Origin: Blastococcus sp. MG754426
Lineage (GTDB): Bacteria > Actinomycetota > Actinomycetes > Mycobacteriales > Geodermatophilaceae
Direction: 5' to 3'
Length of the DNA stretch: 32,559 nucleotides
NCBI RefSeq assembly: GCF_021699055.1
Contig: NZ_SSXC01000046.1
Location: forward strand, 1 to 32,559
In this document: piece after piece, positions 22,892-31,156 of the stretch
Layout of the letters: each line of letters starts with the position of its first letter
Numbering within the stretch: position 1 is the first letter of the stretch
Made by a program: the position numbers and the translations under genes
Notes under the pieces: generated by a model
Told to the model about the DNA's origin: nothing
What the model saw: the letters and a program-made list of their open reading frames with translations, nothing else
Databases searched by the model: none

Positions 22892-23698
22892 TCAGGGCGC
22901 CTCGTAGACCTCGATCTCGGCGGCGCCGGTGTTGCCGCCGGTGGTGGTCTCCGCGTCGATCCGCAGGATGCGGCCGGTGACGGCGTCGTCGAGGACCACG
23001 GTCCCTCCCGCCCCGAACGGCCCGTAGGTCGGCCCGCCGTCGACGGTGACGGTGAACGTCTCGACGACGGCGGTGCCATCGCCCATCGACCGGCTGCGCA
23101 GGGCCAGCCCCACGACGTCGACGGCCCGCCCGAGGTCGAGGGTGATCGACGCGTCGTCGCCGTCGCCGTCGCTGGACCACTCCGTGGCGGGATCGCCGTC
23201 CACGGCGTTGCCCGCGGCGAAGGCCCCGGAGAACTCGGAGCTGACGTCGGCGACCGCGGCACCGAGCGCAGCGTTCTCCCCCGGCGGCTCGGGGGCCTCC
23301 GCGTCCGGCGTCCGGAAGCTCATCAGCCCGCTGCGGTAGAGCCGGCCGTCGGCGCCGGAGCCCTGCACCCGGTAGAAGTACTCGGTGCCGGGCTGGAGCC
23401 CCCGCATCACCGCACGGTGCTCCGCATGGGCGCCACCGCCCATGTCGGAATCCGTGGCGATCCCCTCGCCGAGGGACTCGTCGCGACCGAACACGACCGC
23501 GCAGGCCATGTCGATCCCGGTGGTGACCTGCAGCGTCGCCGACGTCCCCGACGGGTCGGGCAGCACGACCGGCGCCTCGGCGAAGACCTGCTCCGCCGGG
23601 AGCACCGCCGGCCCGCCGGACGCCGGCTCACCGCCGCACCCGGCCAGGACGACGACGGCGAGGGGCGCCGGCAGCAGCCTGCGGACGACGGGGGTCAC
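22892..23698 (-). CDS. Lipoprotein with Fn3-like and discoidin (F5/8 type C)-like domains
   Basis: The 268-residue product has a signal peptide with lipobox LAGC (Cys21), so it should be anchored on the outer face of the membrane. Residues about 40-132 look like a fibronectin type III / purple phosphatase N-terminal fold (HRAVMRGLQPGTEYFYRVQG). Residues about 140-268 look like a discoidin or CBM32 domain (GNAVDGDPATEWSSDGDG, SITLDLGRAVDVVGLALRS, GRILRIDAETT), a carbohydrate- or surface-binding module. No catalytic domain is present. The GTG start (23698) sits in the loop of a short GGGGG/CCCCC hairpin. Ligand unknown. Confidence 0.82.
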   Translation of the reverse strand: MTPVVRRLLPAPLAVVVLAGCGGEPASGGPAVLPAEQVFAEAPVVLPDPSGTSATLQVTTGIDMACAVVFGRDESLGEGIATDSDMGGGAHAEHRAVMRGLQPGTEYFYRVQGSGADGRLYRSGLMSFRTPDAEAPEPPGENAALGAAVADVSSEFSGAFAAGNAVDGDPATEWSSDGDGDDASITLDLGRAVDVVGLALRSRSMGDGTAVVETFTVTVDGGPTYGPFGAGGTVVLDDAVTGRILRIDAETTTGGNTGAAEIEVYEAP

Positions 23699-23752
23699 GC
23701 CCCCGTCAACGGCCCGGCCGGGGAACGCGTTCCGGCGCGCGGGCCCGCCGGG

Positions 23753-24076
23753 TCAGCTCCGGTCGCCCTCGTCGCGGCGCGGGGCCTCGATGGCCAGCGG
23801 CGCCCGCCGCAGGGTGTCCAGCAGCTCCTGACCCGGCTCGCGGTCCTCCTCGAGGCCGGCCGGCGAGTCCGGGACGACGACCCGCGGCTCGCGATCGTCC
23901 GCGTCGAAGCTCCGCGGCAGCCGCTTCAGGTGGCCGCTCATCGACTTGACCAGGAGGGCGCTGGCGACGAGCAGCAGCACGAGCAGCAGCAGCCCGAACG
24001 GGCCGGACTTGCCGACGTCCTGCGGCGCCTGCTGCTGGGCGAGGACGAGCAGGTCCAGGGCGGTGGTGGTGGTCAT
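23753..24076 (-). CDS. Small single-helix membrane protein linked to mca
   Basis: The 107-residue protein has one strong membrane segment (about residues 25-45, [19 protein letters not shown]). A basic loop ([14 protein letters not shown]) and an acidic cytoplasmic tail follow. Its ATG overlaps the mca stop by four bases (24073-24076), so the two are translationally coupled. In M. tuberculosis mca (Rv1082) is likewise followed by a small membrane protein (Rv1083). The function is unknown; it may tether or modulate mycothiol-dependent detoxification at the membrane. Confidence 0.85.
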   Translation of the reverse strand: MTTTTALDLLVLAQQQAPQDVGKSGPFGLLLLVLLLVASALLVKSMSGHLKRLPRSFDADDREPRVVVPDSPAGLEEDREPGQELLDTLRRAPLAIEAPRRDEGDRS

Positions 24077-24966
24077 CGGGCGGTCACCTCGCTGCGGATG
24101 CCGGTGAACAGGTCGTCCTCGGGGGTGGGCGTGCCGACCAGCGAGCGGGCCAGCTCGTAGTCCTCGGTGGGCCACACCTGCTGCTGGGTCTCCACCGGGC
24201 AGGCGAACCAGCGACCCTCGGGATCGATCTGGGTGGCGTGCGCGATCAGCGCCGCGTCGCGGACGGGGAAGTACTCGGCGCACGGGACGCGGGTGGTGAC
24301 CCGGTGGGAGATGTCGTGCGCCGGGTCCCAGTTGGCCAGCCACTCGGCGTACGGGGACTCCGCACCGGTCGCGAGGATCGCCTCGTGCAGCGCCTTCGTG
24401 CGCGGGAGCGTGAAGCTCATGTGGTAGTAGAGCTTGCTGACCTGCCACGGCTCGCCGAGCTCGGGGTACCGGTCGGGGTCGCCGGCCGCCTCGAAGGCGT
24501 GCACCGAGATCTCGTGGGTCTTGATGTGGTCCGGGTGCGGGTAGCCGCCGCGCTCGTCGTAGGTGGTCATCACCTGCGGCTTGAACCGGCGGATGAGCGC
24601 CACCAGGGGCGCCGCGGCCTCCTCGACCGGCACCAGGGCGAAGCACCCGTCGGGCAGCGGGGGCAGCGGGTCGCCCTCCGGCAGGCCCGAGTCGACGAAG
24701 CCCAGGAACTCCTGCTCGATCCCGAGGATCTCGCGGGCGCGCGCCATCTCCTCGACCCGGATCTGCGGGAGCCGCTCCCACACCTCGGGCCGGTCCATCG
24801 CCGGGTTGAGCACCGAGCCGCGCTCGCCCCCGGTGGCGGTGGCCACCAGGACGCGGGCACCCTCGGCCACGTACTTCGCCATCGTGGCGGCGCCCTTGCT
24901 CGACTCGTCGTCCGGATGGGCGTGCACGGCGAGCAGGCGCAACTGGTCGGGATCGGTCACGCGCAC
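24073..24966 (-). CDS. mca: Mycothiol S-conjugate amidase Mca
   Basis: Mca cleaves mycothiol S-conjugates of toxins, releasing a mercapturic acid for export and recycling the GlcN-Ins part. The 297-residue protein is a LmbE/PIG-L fold zinc amidase. The first metal motif [12 protein letters not shown] holds His17 and Asp20, and the third ligand is His147 in [13 protein letters not shown]. The Mca-type features [28 protein letters not shown] and [11 protein letters not shown] match Mca rather than MshB. The start is GTG 24966, which has GAGG six bases upstream; GTG 24960 is the alternative. The presence of Mca shows a mycothiol-using actinobacterium. Confidence 0.94.
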   Translation of the reverse strand: MRVTDPDQLRLLAVHAHPDDESSKGAATMAKYVAEGARVLVATATGGERGSVLNPAMDRPEVWERLPQIRVEEMARAREILGIEQEFLGFVDSGLPEGDPLPPLPDGCFALVPVEEAAAPLVALIRRFKPQVMTTYDERGGYPHPDHIKTHEISVHAFEAAGDPDRYPELGEPWQVSKLYYHMSFTLPRTKALHEAILATGAESPYAEWLANWDPAHDISHRVTTRVPCAEYFPVRDAALIAHATQIDPEGRWFACPVETQQQVWPTEDYELARSLVGTPTPEDDLFTGIRSEVTAR

Positions 24967-25137
24967 AGTGTCCCTCGCCGGGCGGCGGTGGTGGCGGACG
25001 CCCACCCGGGCGTCGCCGGAGACCCGCAGGTCAGCCACCCGTCCGGGCGGAACGTGTCGTCCGTCACGCACCGGCGGGCTACCGTGCCACCACCGGCGAG
25101 GGCCGTCGCAGCGGTGCGGCAGGCCCCGCCGCGGTGT

Positions 25138-25143
25138 TAGCTT
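25138..25143 (+). promoter_or_regulatory. Candidate -10 of greA
   Basis: TAGCTT matches TANNNT and would give a leader of about 59 bases. The leader contains a small stem (GGCCGT/ACGGCC, about 25144-25162). A weak GTGCGG lies 18 bases upstream as -35. Confidence 0.4.
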
Positions 25144-25208
25144 GGCCGTTCGACCGACGGCCGCTCCCGCACGGGGGGCGGCCTCCCGAGTTTTCAGGAG
25201 TACCCCAC

Positions 25209-25712
25209 GTGTCCACCCCCACTGACGAGCAGGACCAGGGCATCTGGCTCACCCAGGAGGCCCACGACCGGCTGAAGGCCGAGCTCGACCAGCTGGTGGC
25301 GAACCGCCCGGCGATGGCCGCCGAGATCAACGCCCGCCGCGAGGAGGGCGACCTCAAGGAGAACGGCGGCTACCACGCCGCCAAGGAGGAGCAGGGCAAG
25401 CAGGAGGGCCGGATCCGCCAGCTCACCGACCTGCTGCGCAAGGCCCGCGTCGGCGACGCCCCGAAGACGGCCACGGACGCCGCCCTCGGCACGGTCATCA
25501 CCATCCGGTTCGCCGGGGACGACGACACCGAGAAGTTCCTGCTCGGGTCGCGGGAGATCGCGGGCACCACGGAGCTCACGGTCTACTCCCCCGAGTCGGC
25601 GCTCGGCTCGGCGATCATGGGCGCGGCGCCCGGCACCTCGGTCACCTACCAGGCCCCGAACGGCAAGGACATCACCGTCGAGGTCGTCGCGGTCGAGCCG
25701 TTCGTCCCCTGA
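25209..25712 (+). CDS. greA: Transcription elongation factor GreA
   Basis: GreA enters the secondary channel of RNA polymerase and triggers cleavage of backtracked RNA. The 167-residue protein has an N-terminal coiled coil (residues about 10-80) with the acidic tip and conserved block [25 protein letters not shown]-like C-terminal domain follows ([20 protein letters not shown], then [20 protein letters not shown]). The start is GTG 25209, with CAGGAG eight bases upstream. An open frame upstream is not needed. It diverges from mca and is followed seven bases later by the RNHCP gene. Confidence 0.97.
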   Translation: MSTPTDEQDQGIWLTQEAHDRLKAELDQLVANRPAMAAEINARREEGDLKENGGYHAAKEEQGKQEGRIRQLTDLLRKARVGDAPKTATDAALGTVITIRFAGDDDTEKFLLGSREIAGTTELTVYSPESALGSAIMGAAPGTSVTYQAPNGKDITVEVVAVEPFVP

Positions 25713-25719
25713 CCGGCAC

Positions 25720-26052
25720 GTGAGCGCGCCGCGCGCCCGCTCCCGGCGGGCGGAGAACACCGGCTTCCCCTGCGTGCACTGCACGGCACCGGTGCCGGCC
25801 AACACCGACGGCCACTACCGCAACCACTGCCCGTACTGCCTGTGGTCGCTGCACGTCGACGAGTTGCCCGGTGACCGGGCCAGCCGGTGCCGGCAGCCCA
25901 TGGAGCCGATCGGGCTGGTCGAGAAGTCGGGCAAGGGCTGGCAGGTGGTCCACCGCTGCACCGCGTGCGGCCACCGCCAGCCCAACCGGCTGGTCCGCGA
26001 CGGCGACGCCCCCGACGACCTGGACCTGGTGCTCTCGCTCCCCTGGCTCTGA
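25720..26052 (+). CDS. RNHCP domain zinc protein
   Basis: This 110-residue protein contains the RNHCP motif that names its family (residues 34-38 in GHYRNHCPYCLWSLHVD). It also has paired cysteines CVHC (18/21), CPYC (37/40) and CTAC (80/83), which together suggest two zinc ribbons. The molecular role of the family is unknown; nucleic-acid binding is plausible. The start is GTG 25720, seven bases after greA, so it is probably co-transcribed. It converges with the DUF5996 gene, with only 11 bases between the stops and no clear terminator. Confidence 0.88.
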   Translation: MSAPRARSRRAENTGFPCVHCTAPVPANTDGHYRNHCPYCLWSLHVDELPGDRASRCRQPMEPIGLVEKSGKGWQVVHRCTACGHRQPNRLVRDGDAPDDLDLVLSLPWL

Positions 26053-26063
26053 CCGCCCGCCGC

Positions 26064-26990
26064 TCAGCCCCGGATCACCGGATCGGTGACGCCGTCGCGG
26101 CAGGCCAGTCCCTCGACGTCCCACCCGGCCCGCGTGGCACCGGCCCGGTACGCCGCCTCGAAGAAGGCCAGGACCGCCGCCTTCGGGTCGGCGGCCGAGC
26201 GTGCCGCGTCGTACGGCAGGACGGCCAGGTGGCTGCCGCGGCGTTCCAGCCAGTACCCGCCGGAGGGCAGCTCGGCCTCGGCCAGCCCCGCGGGCTCCGG
26301 GGCCGTGTAGGAGTAGAAGGCCGGATCCGGGAATGACTCGTCCCCAAACCAGAACCCGGAGCTGACGACCTCCCGGGAGTACGCCTCCCGGGTCACCGGG
26401 TCGGTGCCCTCGGCCGGTGGGACGACGCGGTCGGAGAACCGCGTCACCGCCAGGTCGAAGGTGTGCCAGAAGTGGTGCACCGGGCTCGTCTTGCCGGAGA
26501 ACCGGCCGGCGAACTCCTCGAGGACGACGTTCACCTGGCTGAGGACCTGCCAGTACCGGGTCACCGCCGCGGTGTCGTAGCTCGCGTGCTCGGTGTCCTC
26601 GGCGAACGGCCGGTCGGCGTCCGGCAGGTCGAACGGGCGGGCCCCGGCGATGTCGATCCCGTGCAGCCCGGCGGCGGCCAGGGCGTGCTGGAGCTCGCGG
26701 TGGAACGACGCCACCGACCGCCCGGCCATGCCGAAGGACGCCCGGCGCCCCTCGACCGTGCTGATCTCGACGCGGTGGTCGACCAGGTCGAGGTCGACGG
26801 CGAAGGTGGGGTCCAGCCCCATCGGCCGGGTGGTGATGCCGCGGCCGGTGAGGTGGAAGGGCACGTTCCACCAGTGGTTGCGCCGGGGGCTCCCCAGCAA
26901 CCGCACCCGGCCGACCACCTGGGCGAACCGGTGCACCGTCGCCAGGGTGTCCGACCACCCCGCGTACGGGATCGGGGGGAAGAGCTCCAT
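26064..26990 (-). CDS. DUF5996 family protein
   Basis: The 308-residue protein matches the DUF5996 pattern as I remember it. Landmarks are LATVHRFAQVVGRVRL (N-terminus), NHWWNVPFHLTGRGITTRPM, PFAEDTEHASYD, FSGKTSPVHHFWHTFDLAVT and GFWFGDESFPDPAFYSYTAP. No enzyme function is established. His and Trp residues are conserved-looking (HHFWH), but no metal site can be claimed. No signal peptide or membrane helix is seen. The ATG at 26990 has GGAGG nine bases upstream. It lies downstream of the M3 peptidase on the same strand with a 132-base gap that holds a hairpin. Confidence 0.82.
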   Translation of the reverse strand: MELFPPIPYAGWSDTLATVHRFAQVVGRVRLLGSPRRNHWWNVPFHLTGRGITTRPMGLDPTFAVDLDLVDHRVEISTVEGRRASFGMAGRSVASFHRELQHALAAAGLHGIDIAGARPFDLPDADRPFAEDTEHASYDTAAVTRYWQVLSQVNVVLEEFAGRFSGKTSPVHHFWHTFDLAVTRFSDRVVPPAEGTDPVTREAYSREVVSSGFWFGDESFPDPAFYSYTAPEPAGLAEAELPSGGYWLERRGSHLAVLPYDAARSAADPKAAVLAFFEAAYRAGATRAGWDVEGLACRDGVTDPVIRG

Positions 26991-27075
26991 CGCGGCACAC
27001 CTCCACGGGACGGTCGCCGGCGGCAGCAGTGTCGCGCATGCCGGTGCCGTTGACGAGGTCGCGGCTCCCGCCCCG

Positions 27076-27122
27076 CGCCGCCGCGCCGGAGGGCCGGATC
27101 CACCTGCGGCGCCGCGGCGGCG
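27076..27122 (-). terminator. Hairpin directly after the M3 peptidase stop
   Basis: CGCCGCCGCG (27076-27085) pairs perfectly with CGCGGCGGCG (27113-27122), ending at the base next to the peptidase stop on the - strand. The 27-base loop is long, so terminator function is uncertain. Confidence 0.4.
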
Positions 27123-29180
27123 TCAGCCGACCGGCGCCAGCCCGCGCCTCCGCAGCAGCGGCACCGGGTCGGCGTCGCGGCCACGGACGGCGCGGAAGGC
27201 CTCCAGCGGGTCGACCGATCCGCCGACGGCGAGCAGCCGCTCCCGGAAGGCGTCCCCGTTCTCGCGGCGCAGCCCGCCGTTCTCCTTGAACCACTCCACC
27301 GTGTCGGCGTCGAGCACCTCCGACCAGATGTAGGAGTAGTACCCGGCCGAGTAGCCCCCGGCGAAGACGTGCTGGAAGTAGGTCGTCCGGTAGCGCGGCG
27401 GCACGAGCTCGGACGCCACGCCGGCCCCGGCGAGGGCCGCCCGCTCGAACTCGACGGGGTCCCCCACCTCGGTCTCCGGGGTCAGCCGGTGCCAGGCCTG
27501 GTCGAGCAGGGTGGCGGCCAGGTACTCGAGCGTGCCGAAGCCCTCGCCCCACAACCGGGCGGCGTCGATGGCCTGCACGACCGAGGCCGGCAGCGGCTCC
27601 CCGGTGTCGGCGTGGCGGGCGTAGTGCGCGAGCACCTCGGGCCAGAGCGCCCACATCTCGTTGACCTGGCTCGGGAACTCGACGAAGTCGCGCGGCACGG
27701 CGGTGCCCGCGAAGCGGGGGTAGGTGACCGCCGAGCTCAGCCCGTGCAGCGCGTGGCCGAACTCGTGGAAGAGGGTGGTCACCTCGTCGAGGGTGAGCAG
27801 CGTGGGCCGGCCGGCCGGTGCGCGGGTGACGTTGAGGTTGTTGACGACGACCGGCCGGGTGCCCAGCAGCCGGGACTGGCGCACGAAGGAGCTCATCCAC
27901 GCGCCGCCGCGCTTGCCCTCCCGGGCGAAGAAGTCCCCGAGGTAGAGCCCGACCTCCGCGCCGTCGGCATCGGCGACCTCCCAGACCCGGACGTCGGGGT
28001 GGTAGCCGGCGAGGTCGGGCCGCGGGGTGAAGCGGAACCCGTAGAGCAGCTCGGCCGCCCGGAACACGCCGTCGACCAGCACCCGGTCCAGCTCGAACCA
28101 CGACCGCAGCGCCGTGGTGTCGACGGCGTACCGCTCGGCGCGCACCCGCTCGCTGTAGAAGGCCCAGTCCCACGCCGCGAGCTCGACGCCGTCGCGGGCG
28201 GCCACCTCGCGCAGCGCCTCCGCCTCGGCCTCGGCGTTGGCCACCGAGGCCGGCACCATCGCGTGCAGCATCGCGTCGACGGCGGCGGTCGTGCGCGCGG
28301 TGGAGTCGGCCAGCACGAGGTCGGCGTGGGTGGCGAAGCCCAGCAGGCGGGCCCGCTCGGCCCGCAGCCGGGCGATGCGCTCGGCGACGGGGCGGTTGTC
28401 GTGCTCGCCCGCGGACGCCCGGCCCACCGAGGCCTCGAACACCCGGCGGCGCAGCTCCCGGCCGCGGAGCTTGGCCAGCACCGGCTGGCCGGTGGGCAGC
28501 ACGAGGGTGAGCAGGTACCCCTCGAGCCCGCGGTCGGTGGCCGCACGGGCCGCGGCGGCCACCTCCTCCTCGTCCAGCCCGTCGAGCTCCGCGGCGTCGG
28601 CCACCCGCACCGCCGCGGCCTCGGTGGCCAGCTGCAGGTTCTGCCCGAACGTCGTCGACAGCTCGGAGAGCTGCTGGTTGAGCTCGCCGAGGCGAGCTCG
28701 CCCCGCGCCGTCGAGGCGGGCGCCGGCGAGCACGAAGTCGAGGTGGTACCGCTCCACCAGCCGCGCCTGCTCCGCGTCGAGGCCGGCGGTCTCCCGGGCG
28801 GCGTGCACGGCGTCGATGCGGGCGAACAGCGCCGGGTCCAGCCGGAGGGCGTCGTCGTGGGCCGCGGCCAGCGGTGCGATCTCCCGCTCGATCTCCCGCA
28901 GTCGCGGCGTGGCGACCGACGACGACAGGTTGCCGAACACCGACCAGGCGCGGTCCAGGAGCGCACCGGACCGCTCCAGGGCGACGATGGTGTTCTCGAA
29001 GGTCGGTTCCTCGGCGCAGGCCAGCAGCGCGTCCACCTCCCGGCGCTGGTCGGCCATCCCCGCCAGCAGCGCCTCCCGGCAGTGCTCGAGGGTGATCTCG
29101 GCGAACGGGGGGAGCCGGAACGGCAGCTCGGAGGTGGTGGCCAGCGGGTTGTCGGCGGGGAGTGCCTCAGCGGTGCTCAT
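27123..29180 (-). CDS. M3 family zinc metallopeptidase (oligopeptidase / Dcp-like)
   Basis: This 685-residue cytoplasmic oligopeptidase cleaves short peptides. The active site HEFGH is at residues 472-476 (TLFHEFGHALHGLSS), with the downstream Glu in FVEFPSQVNEMW as the third zinc ligand. The substrate loop FAGGYSAGYYSYIWSEVLDA near the C-terminus is typical of the family (peptidyl-dipeptidase Dcp and oligopeptidase A). No signal peptide is visible. The ATG at 29180 is 23 bases after the permease stop, so it may be transcribed with the upstream ABC exporter. A near -10 (TAATGG) sits six bases before the ATG and could drive it alone. Confidence 0.94.
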   Translation of the reverse strand: MSTAEALPADNPLATTSELPFRLPPFAEITLEHCREALLAGMADQRREVDALLACAEEPTFENTIVALERSGALLDRAWSVFGNLSSSVATPRLREIEREIAPLAAAHDDALRLDPALFARIDAVHAARETAGLDAEQARLVERYHLDFVLAGARLDGAGRARLGELNQQLSELSTTFGQNLQLATEAAAVRVADAAELDGLDEEEVAAAARAATDRGLEGYLLTLVLPTGQPVLAKLRGRELRRRVFEASVGRASAGEHDNRPVAERIARLRAERARLLGFATHADLVLADSTARTTAAVDAMLHAMVPASVANAEAEAEALREVAARDGVELAAWDWAFYSERVRAERYAVDTTALRSWFELDRVLVDGVFRAAELLYGFRFTPRPDLAGYHPDVRVWEVADADGAEVGLYLGDFFAREGKRGGAWMSSFVRQSRLLGTRPVVVNNLNVTRAPAGRPTLLTLDEVTTLFHEFGHALHGLSSAVTYPRFAGTAVPRDFVEFPSQVNEMWALWPEVLAHYARHADTGEPLPASVVQAIDAARLWGEGFGTLEYLAATLLDQAWHRLTPETEVGDPVEFERAALAGAGVASELVPPRYRTTYFQHVFAGGYSAGYYSYIWSEVLDADTVEWFKENGGLRRENGDAFRERLLAVGGSVDPLEAFRAVRGRDADPVPLLRRRGLAPVG

Positions 29181-29203
29181 CGCGTGCCATTAGACAGCGG
29201 CCG

Positions 29204-30010
29204 TCAGCGACCGGCCGTCCGCCGGTACTGCCGGACCGACAGCGGCACGAAGATCGCCAGGAACACGGCCACCCAGATGAAGACGTAGAGCACCGGGTTC
29301 TGCAGCGCCCACCCCTGCGGCTCGGGGGCCCCGGGCACGACGTTGCCGAACAGCTCGCGGGCACCCTGGACCACCGCGGAGACCGGGTTCCACTCCGCGA
29401 ACGTCTTGAGGACCGACGGGAAGTTGTCGATCGGCACGAAGGTGTTCGCGATGAAGGTGATCGGGAAGATCACGATGAAGCTCGCGTTGTTGACGACCTC
29501 CGGCGTGCGCACGAGCAGCCCGACCAGGGCCATGACCCAGGACATGGCGTAGGCGAAGGTCAGGAGCAGGAGCACCCCGAGCACCGCCTCGCCGACGGAG
29601 GTGTTGACCCGCCAGCCGACGAGCAGACCGGTGATCATCATGACCCCGATGGTCAGCACGTTGAGCAGGAGATCGGCGACCGTCCGCCCGACCAGCACCG
29701 CCGAACGGGCCATGGGCAGCGACCGGAACCGGTCGATCAGGCCTTTCTGGAGGTCCTCGGCCAGGCTGGCGCCGGTGATCGTGCTGCCGAAGACCACCGT
29801 CTGGGCGAAGATCCCCGGCAGGAGGAACTCGGCGTAGCTGAGGCCGCCGGGCACGGGGATCGCGCTGCCGAAGACGTAGCGGAACAGCAGCACGAACATG
29901 ATCGGCGAGAGCGTCGCGAAGACGATCAGGTCGGGCACCCGCTTCACCTTGATGAGGTTGCGGCGGGTGATGGTGAGGCTGTCGGAGACGGCCATGGCCA
30001 GCGTGGTCAC
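29204..30010 (-). CDS. ABC-2 type transporter permease (DrrB-like)
   Basis: The 268-residue membrane subunit of an exporter has about six helices. Family landmarks are TRRNLIKVKRVPDLIVFATL near the N-terminus, LLPGIFAQTVVFGSTITGAS, EDLQKGLIDRFRSLPMARSA and NTFVPIDNFPSVLKTFAEWN. This is the DrrB family (daunorubicin resistance), which exports hydrophobic compounds. Its GTG at 30010 overlaps the stop of the ATPase gene by four bases. The substrate is unknown. It differs clearly from the DrrB-like protein at 12737-13495, so the two are separate systems rather than a recent duplicate. Confidence 0.94.
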   Translation of the reverse strand: MTTLAMAVSDSLTITRRNLIKVKRVPDLIVFATLSPIMFVLLFRYVFGSAIPVPGGLSYAEFLLPGIFAQTVVFGSTITGASLAEDLQKGLIDRFRSLPMARSAVLVGRTVADLLLNVLTIGVMMITGLLVGWRVNTSVGEAVLGVLLLLTFAYAMSWVMALVGLLVRTPEVVNNASFIVIFPITFIANTFVPIDNFPSVLKTFAEWNPVSAVVQGARELFGNVVPGAPEPQGWALQNPVLYVFIWVAVFLAIFVPLSVRQYRRTAGR

Positions 30011-31008
30011 CGGGATCCTCCTGCAGCGGGCACCGGGTCGGTGGCGGTCTCATCGGCGGCTGGGACGTCCTCGGCCGCGTGGCCGGTCAGGGTCAGGAAG
30101 ACGTCGTCCAGGTCGGGACGGCGGAGCCCGACGTCGAGGACCTCCACCCCGCTGCCCTCCAGCCGGCGCAGCGCCTCGGCCAGCACCTCGGTGCCGCCGC
30201 GCACCGGCAGGCTCAGCCGGCGGCTCTGCTCGTCCGAGCGCGGCTGGTCGACGGCCAGCGGGCGCAGCCGCTCGCCGGCCTCGACCAGGTCGACCGCCCG
30301 GGCCAGCGTGAACTCCAGCCGCTGACCGCCCACCTGGGCCTTGAGCTCGTCACCGGTGCCGCGGGCGATGACCCGGCCGCGGTCGATGACGACCATCCGG
30401 TCGGCCAGCCGGTCGGCCTCCTCGAGGTACTGGGTGGTGAGCAGGATCGTGGTCCCGCCGTCCGCGAGCTCGGCGATGAACTCCCACATGGCCAGGCGGC
30501 TGCGCGGGTCCAGCCCCGTCGTCGGCTCGTCGAGGAAGAGCACCCGGGGCCGGTTGATCAGCGAGGCGGCGATGTCCAGCCGCCGCCGCATGCCCCCGGA
30601 GTACGTCTTCGCCGGCCGGCCGGCCGCGTCGGTGAGGTCGAACCGCTCGAGCAGCTCCCCCGCCCGGGCACGGGCCTCGCCCCTGGGCAGGTGGTAGAGG
30701 CGGCCCACCATCTCGAGGTTCTCGAACCCGGTGAGGTACTCGTCCACGGCGGCGTACTGGCCGGTGAGGCCGATCGACGCGCGCACGTCGTCGGCGTCGC
30801 GCACGACGTCGAGGCCGACCACCTCCGCCCGCCCCTCGTCGGCGAGGAGCAAGGTGGTGAGGATCCGCACCACCGTCGTCTTCCCCGCGCCGTTCGGGCC
30901 GAGCAGCCCGAGCACCGAGCCCTCGGCGACCGTCAGGTCCACACCGTCGAGCGCTGTCGTCGCTCCGTAGCGCTTGACCAGCCCCTCGACCACGATGGCG
31001 TCCGTCAT
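30007..31008 (-). CDS. ABC transporter ATP-binding protein (DrrA-like)
   Basis: The 333-residue ATPase has Walker A GPNGAGKTTVVRIL, signature YSGGMRRRLDIAASL, Walker B VLFLDEPTTGLD and the H-loop region LLTTQYLEEADRLADR. The H-loop His is replaced by Gln, which as I recall is usual in the DrrA family. The C-terminal domain ends with GLRRPDLDDVFLTLTGHAAE, then an acidic tail. The ATG at 31008 follows a TAGGGT -10 by seven bases, so the mRNA is probably leaderless or nearly so. It is followed by its permease and then the M3 peptidase. Confidence 0.95.
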   Translation of the reverse strand: MTDAIVVEGLVKRYGATTALDGVDLTVAEGSVLGLLGPNGAGKTTVVRILTTLLLADEGRAEVVGLDVVRDADDVRASIGLTGQYAAVDEYLTGFENLEMVGRLYHLPRGEARARAGELLERFDLTDAAGRPAKTYSGGMRRRLDIAASLINRPRVLFLDEPTTGLDPRSRLAMWEFIAELADGGTTILLTTQYLEEADRLADRMVVIDRGRVIARGTGDELKAQVGGQRLEFTLARAVDLVEAGERLRPLAVDQPRSDEQSRRLSLPVRGGTEVLAEALRRLEGSGVEVLDVGLRRPDLDDVFLTLTGHAAEDVPAADETATDPVPAAGGSR

Positions 31009-31015
31009 GCCCCGG

Positions 31016-31021
31016 ACCCTA
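31016..31021 (-). promoter_or_regulatory. Candidate -10 of the DrrAB-like operon
   Basis: On the - strand this reads TAGGGT with seven bases to the ATG. There is no ribosome-binding site with proper spacing, consistent with a leaderless transcript. No clear -35 was found at 17 bases. Confidence 0.5.
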
Positions 31022-31083
31022 GGCCCGCCTGCCGACAGTCTCCGCTGCTTTTCCCGATCGCGTCCACGCGCACGCCCCTCCGC

Positions 31084-31110
31084 CTGCGTCCCGCCAGGTG
31101 CGGGACGCAG
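31084..31110 (-). terminator. Terminator of ilvA
   Basis: CTGCGTCCCGC (31084-31094) pairs perfectly with GCGGGACGCAG (31100-31110) across a 5-base loop. It lies 46 bases after the ilvA stop on the - strand and upstream of the DrrA-like promoter, insulating the two. Confidence 0.75.
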
Positions 31111-31156
31111 ACCCAGGACCGGCGGGCGCCGCGCGGCTCGTCGGTGGGTCGGGGAG

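Noticed and set aside
25134-25208. Upstream extension of greA from an ATG-like start at 25134
   Set aside because: The candidate -10 and the CAGGAG site both lie inside the extension, and family length fits the GTG at 25209.
30420-30470. Missing H-loop His (Gln instead) in the second DrrA-like ATPase
   Set aside because: TTQYL(D/E)EAD is, as I recall, normal for the DrrA family, so it is not evidence of inactivation.
12737-31008. The two DrrAB-like exporters as a recent duplication
   Set aside because: The ATPases and permeases differ throughout outside the family motifs, so they are separate paralogous systems.
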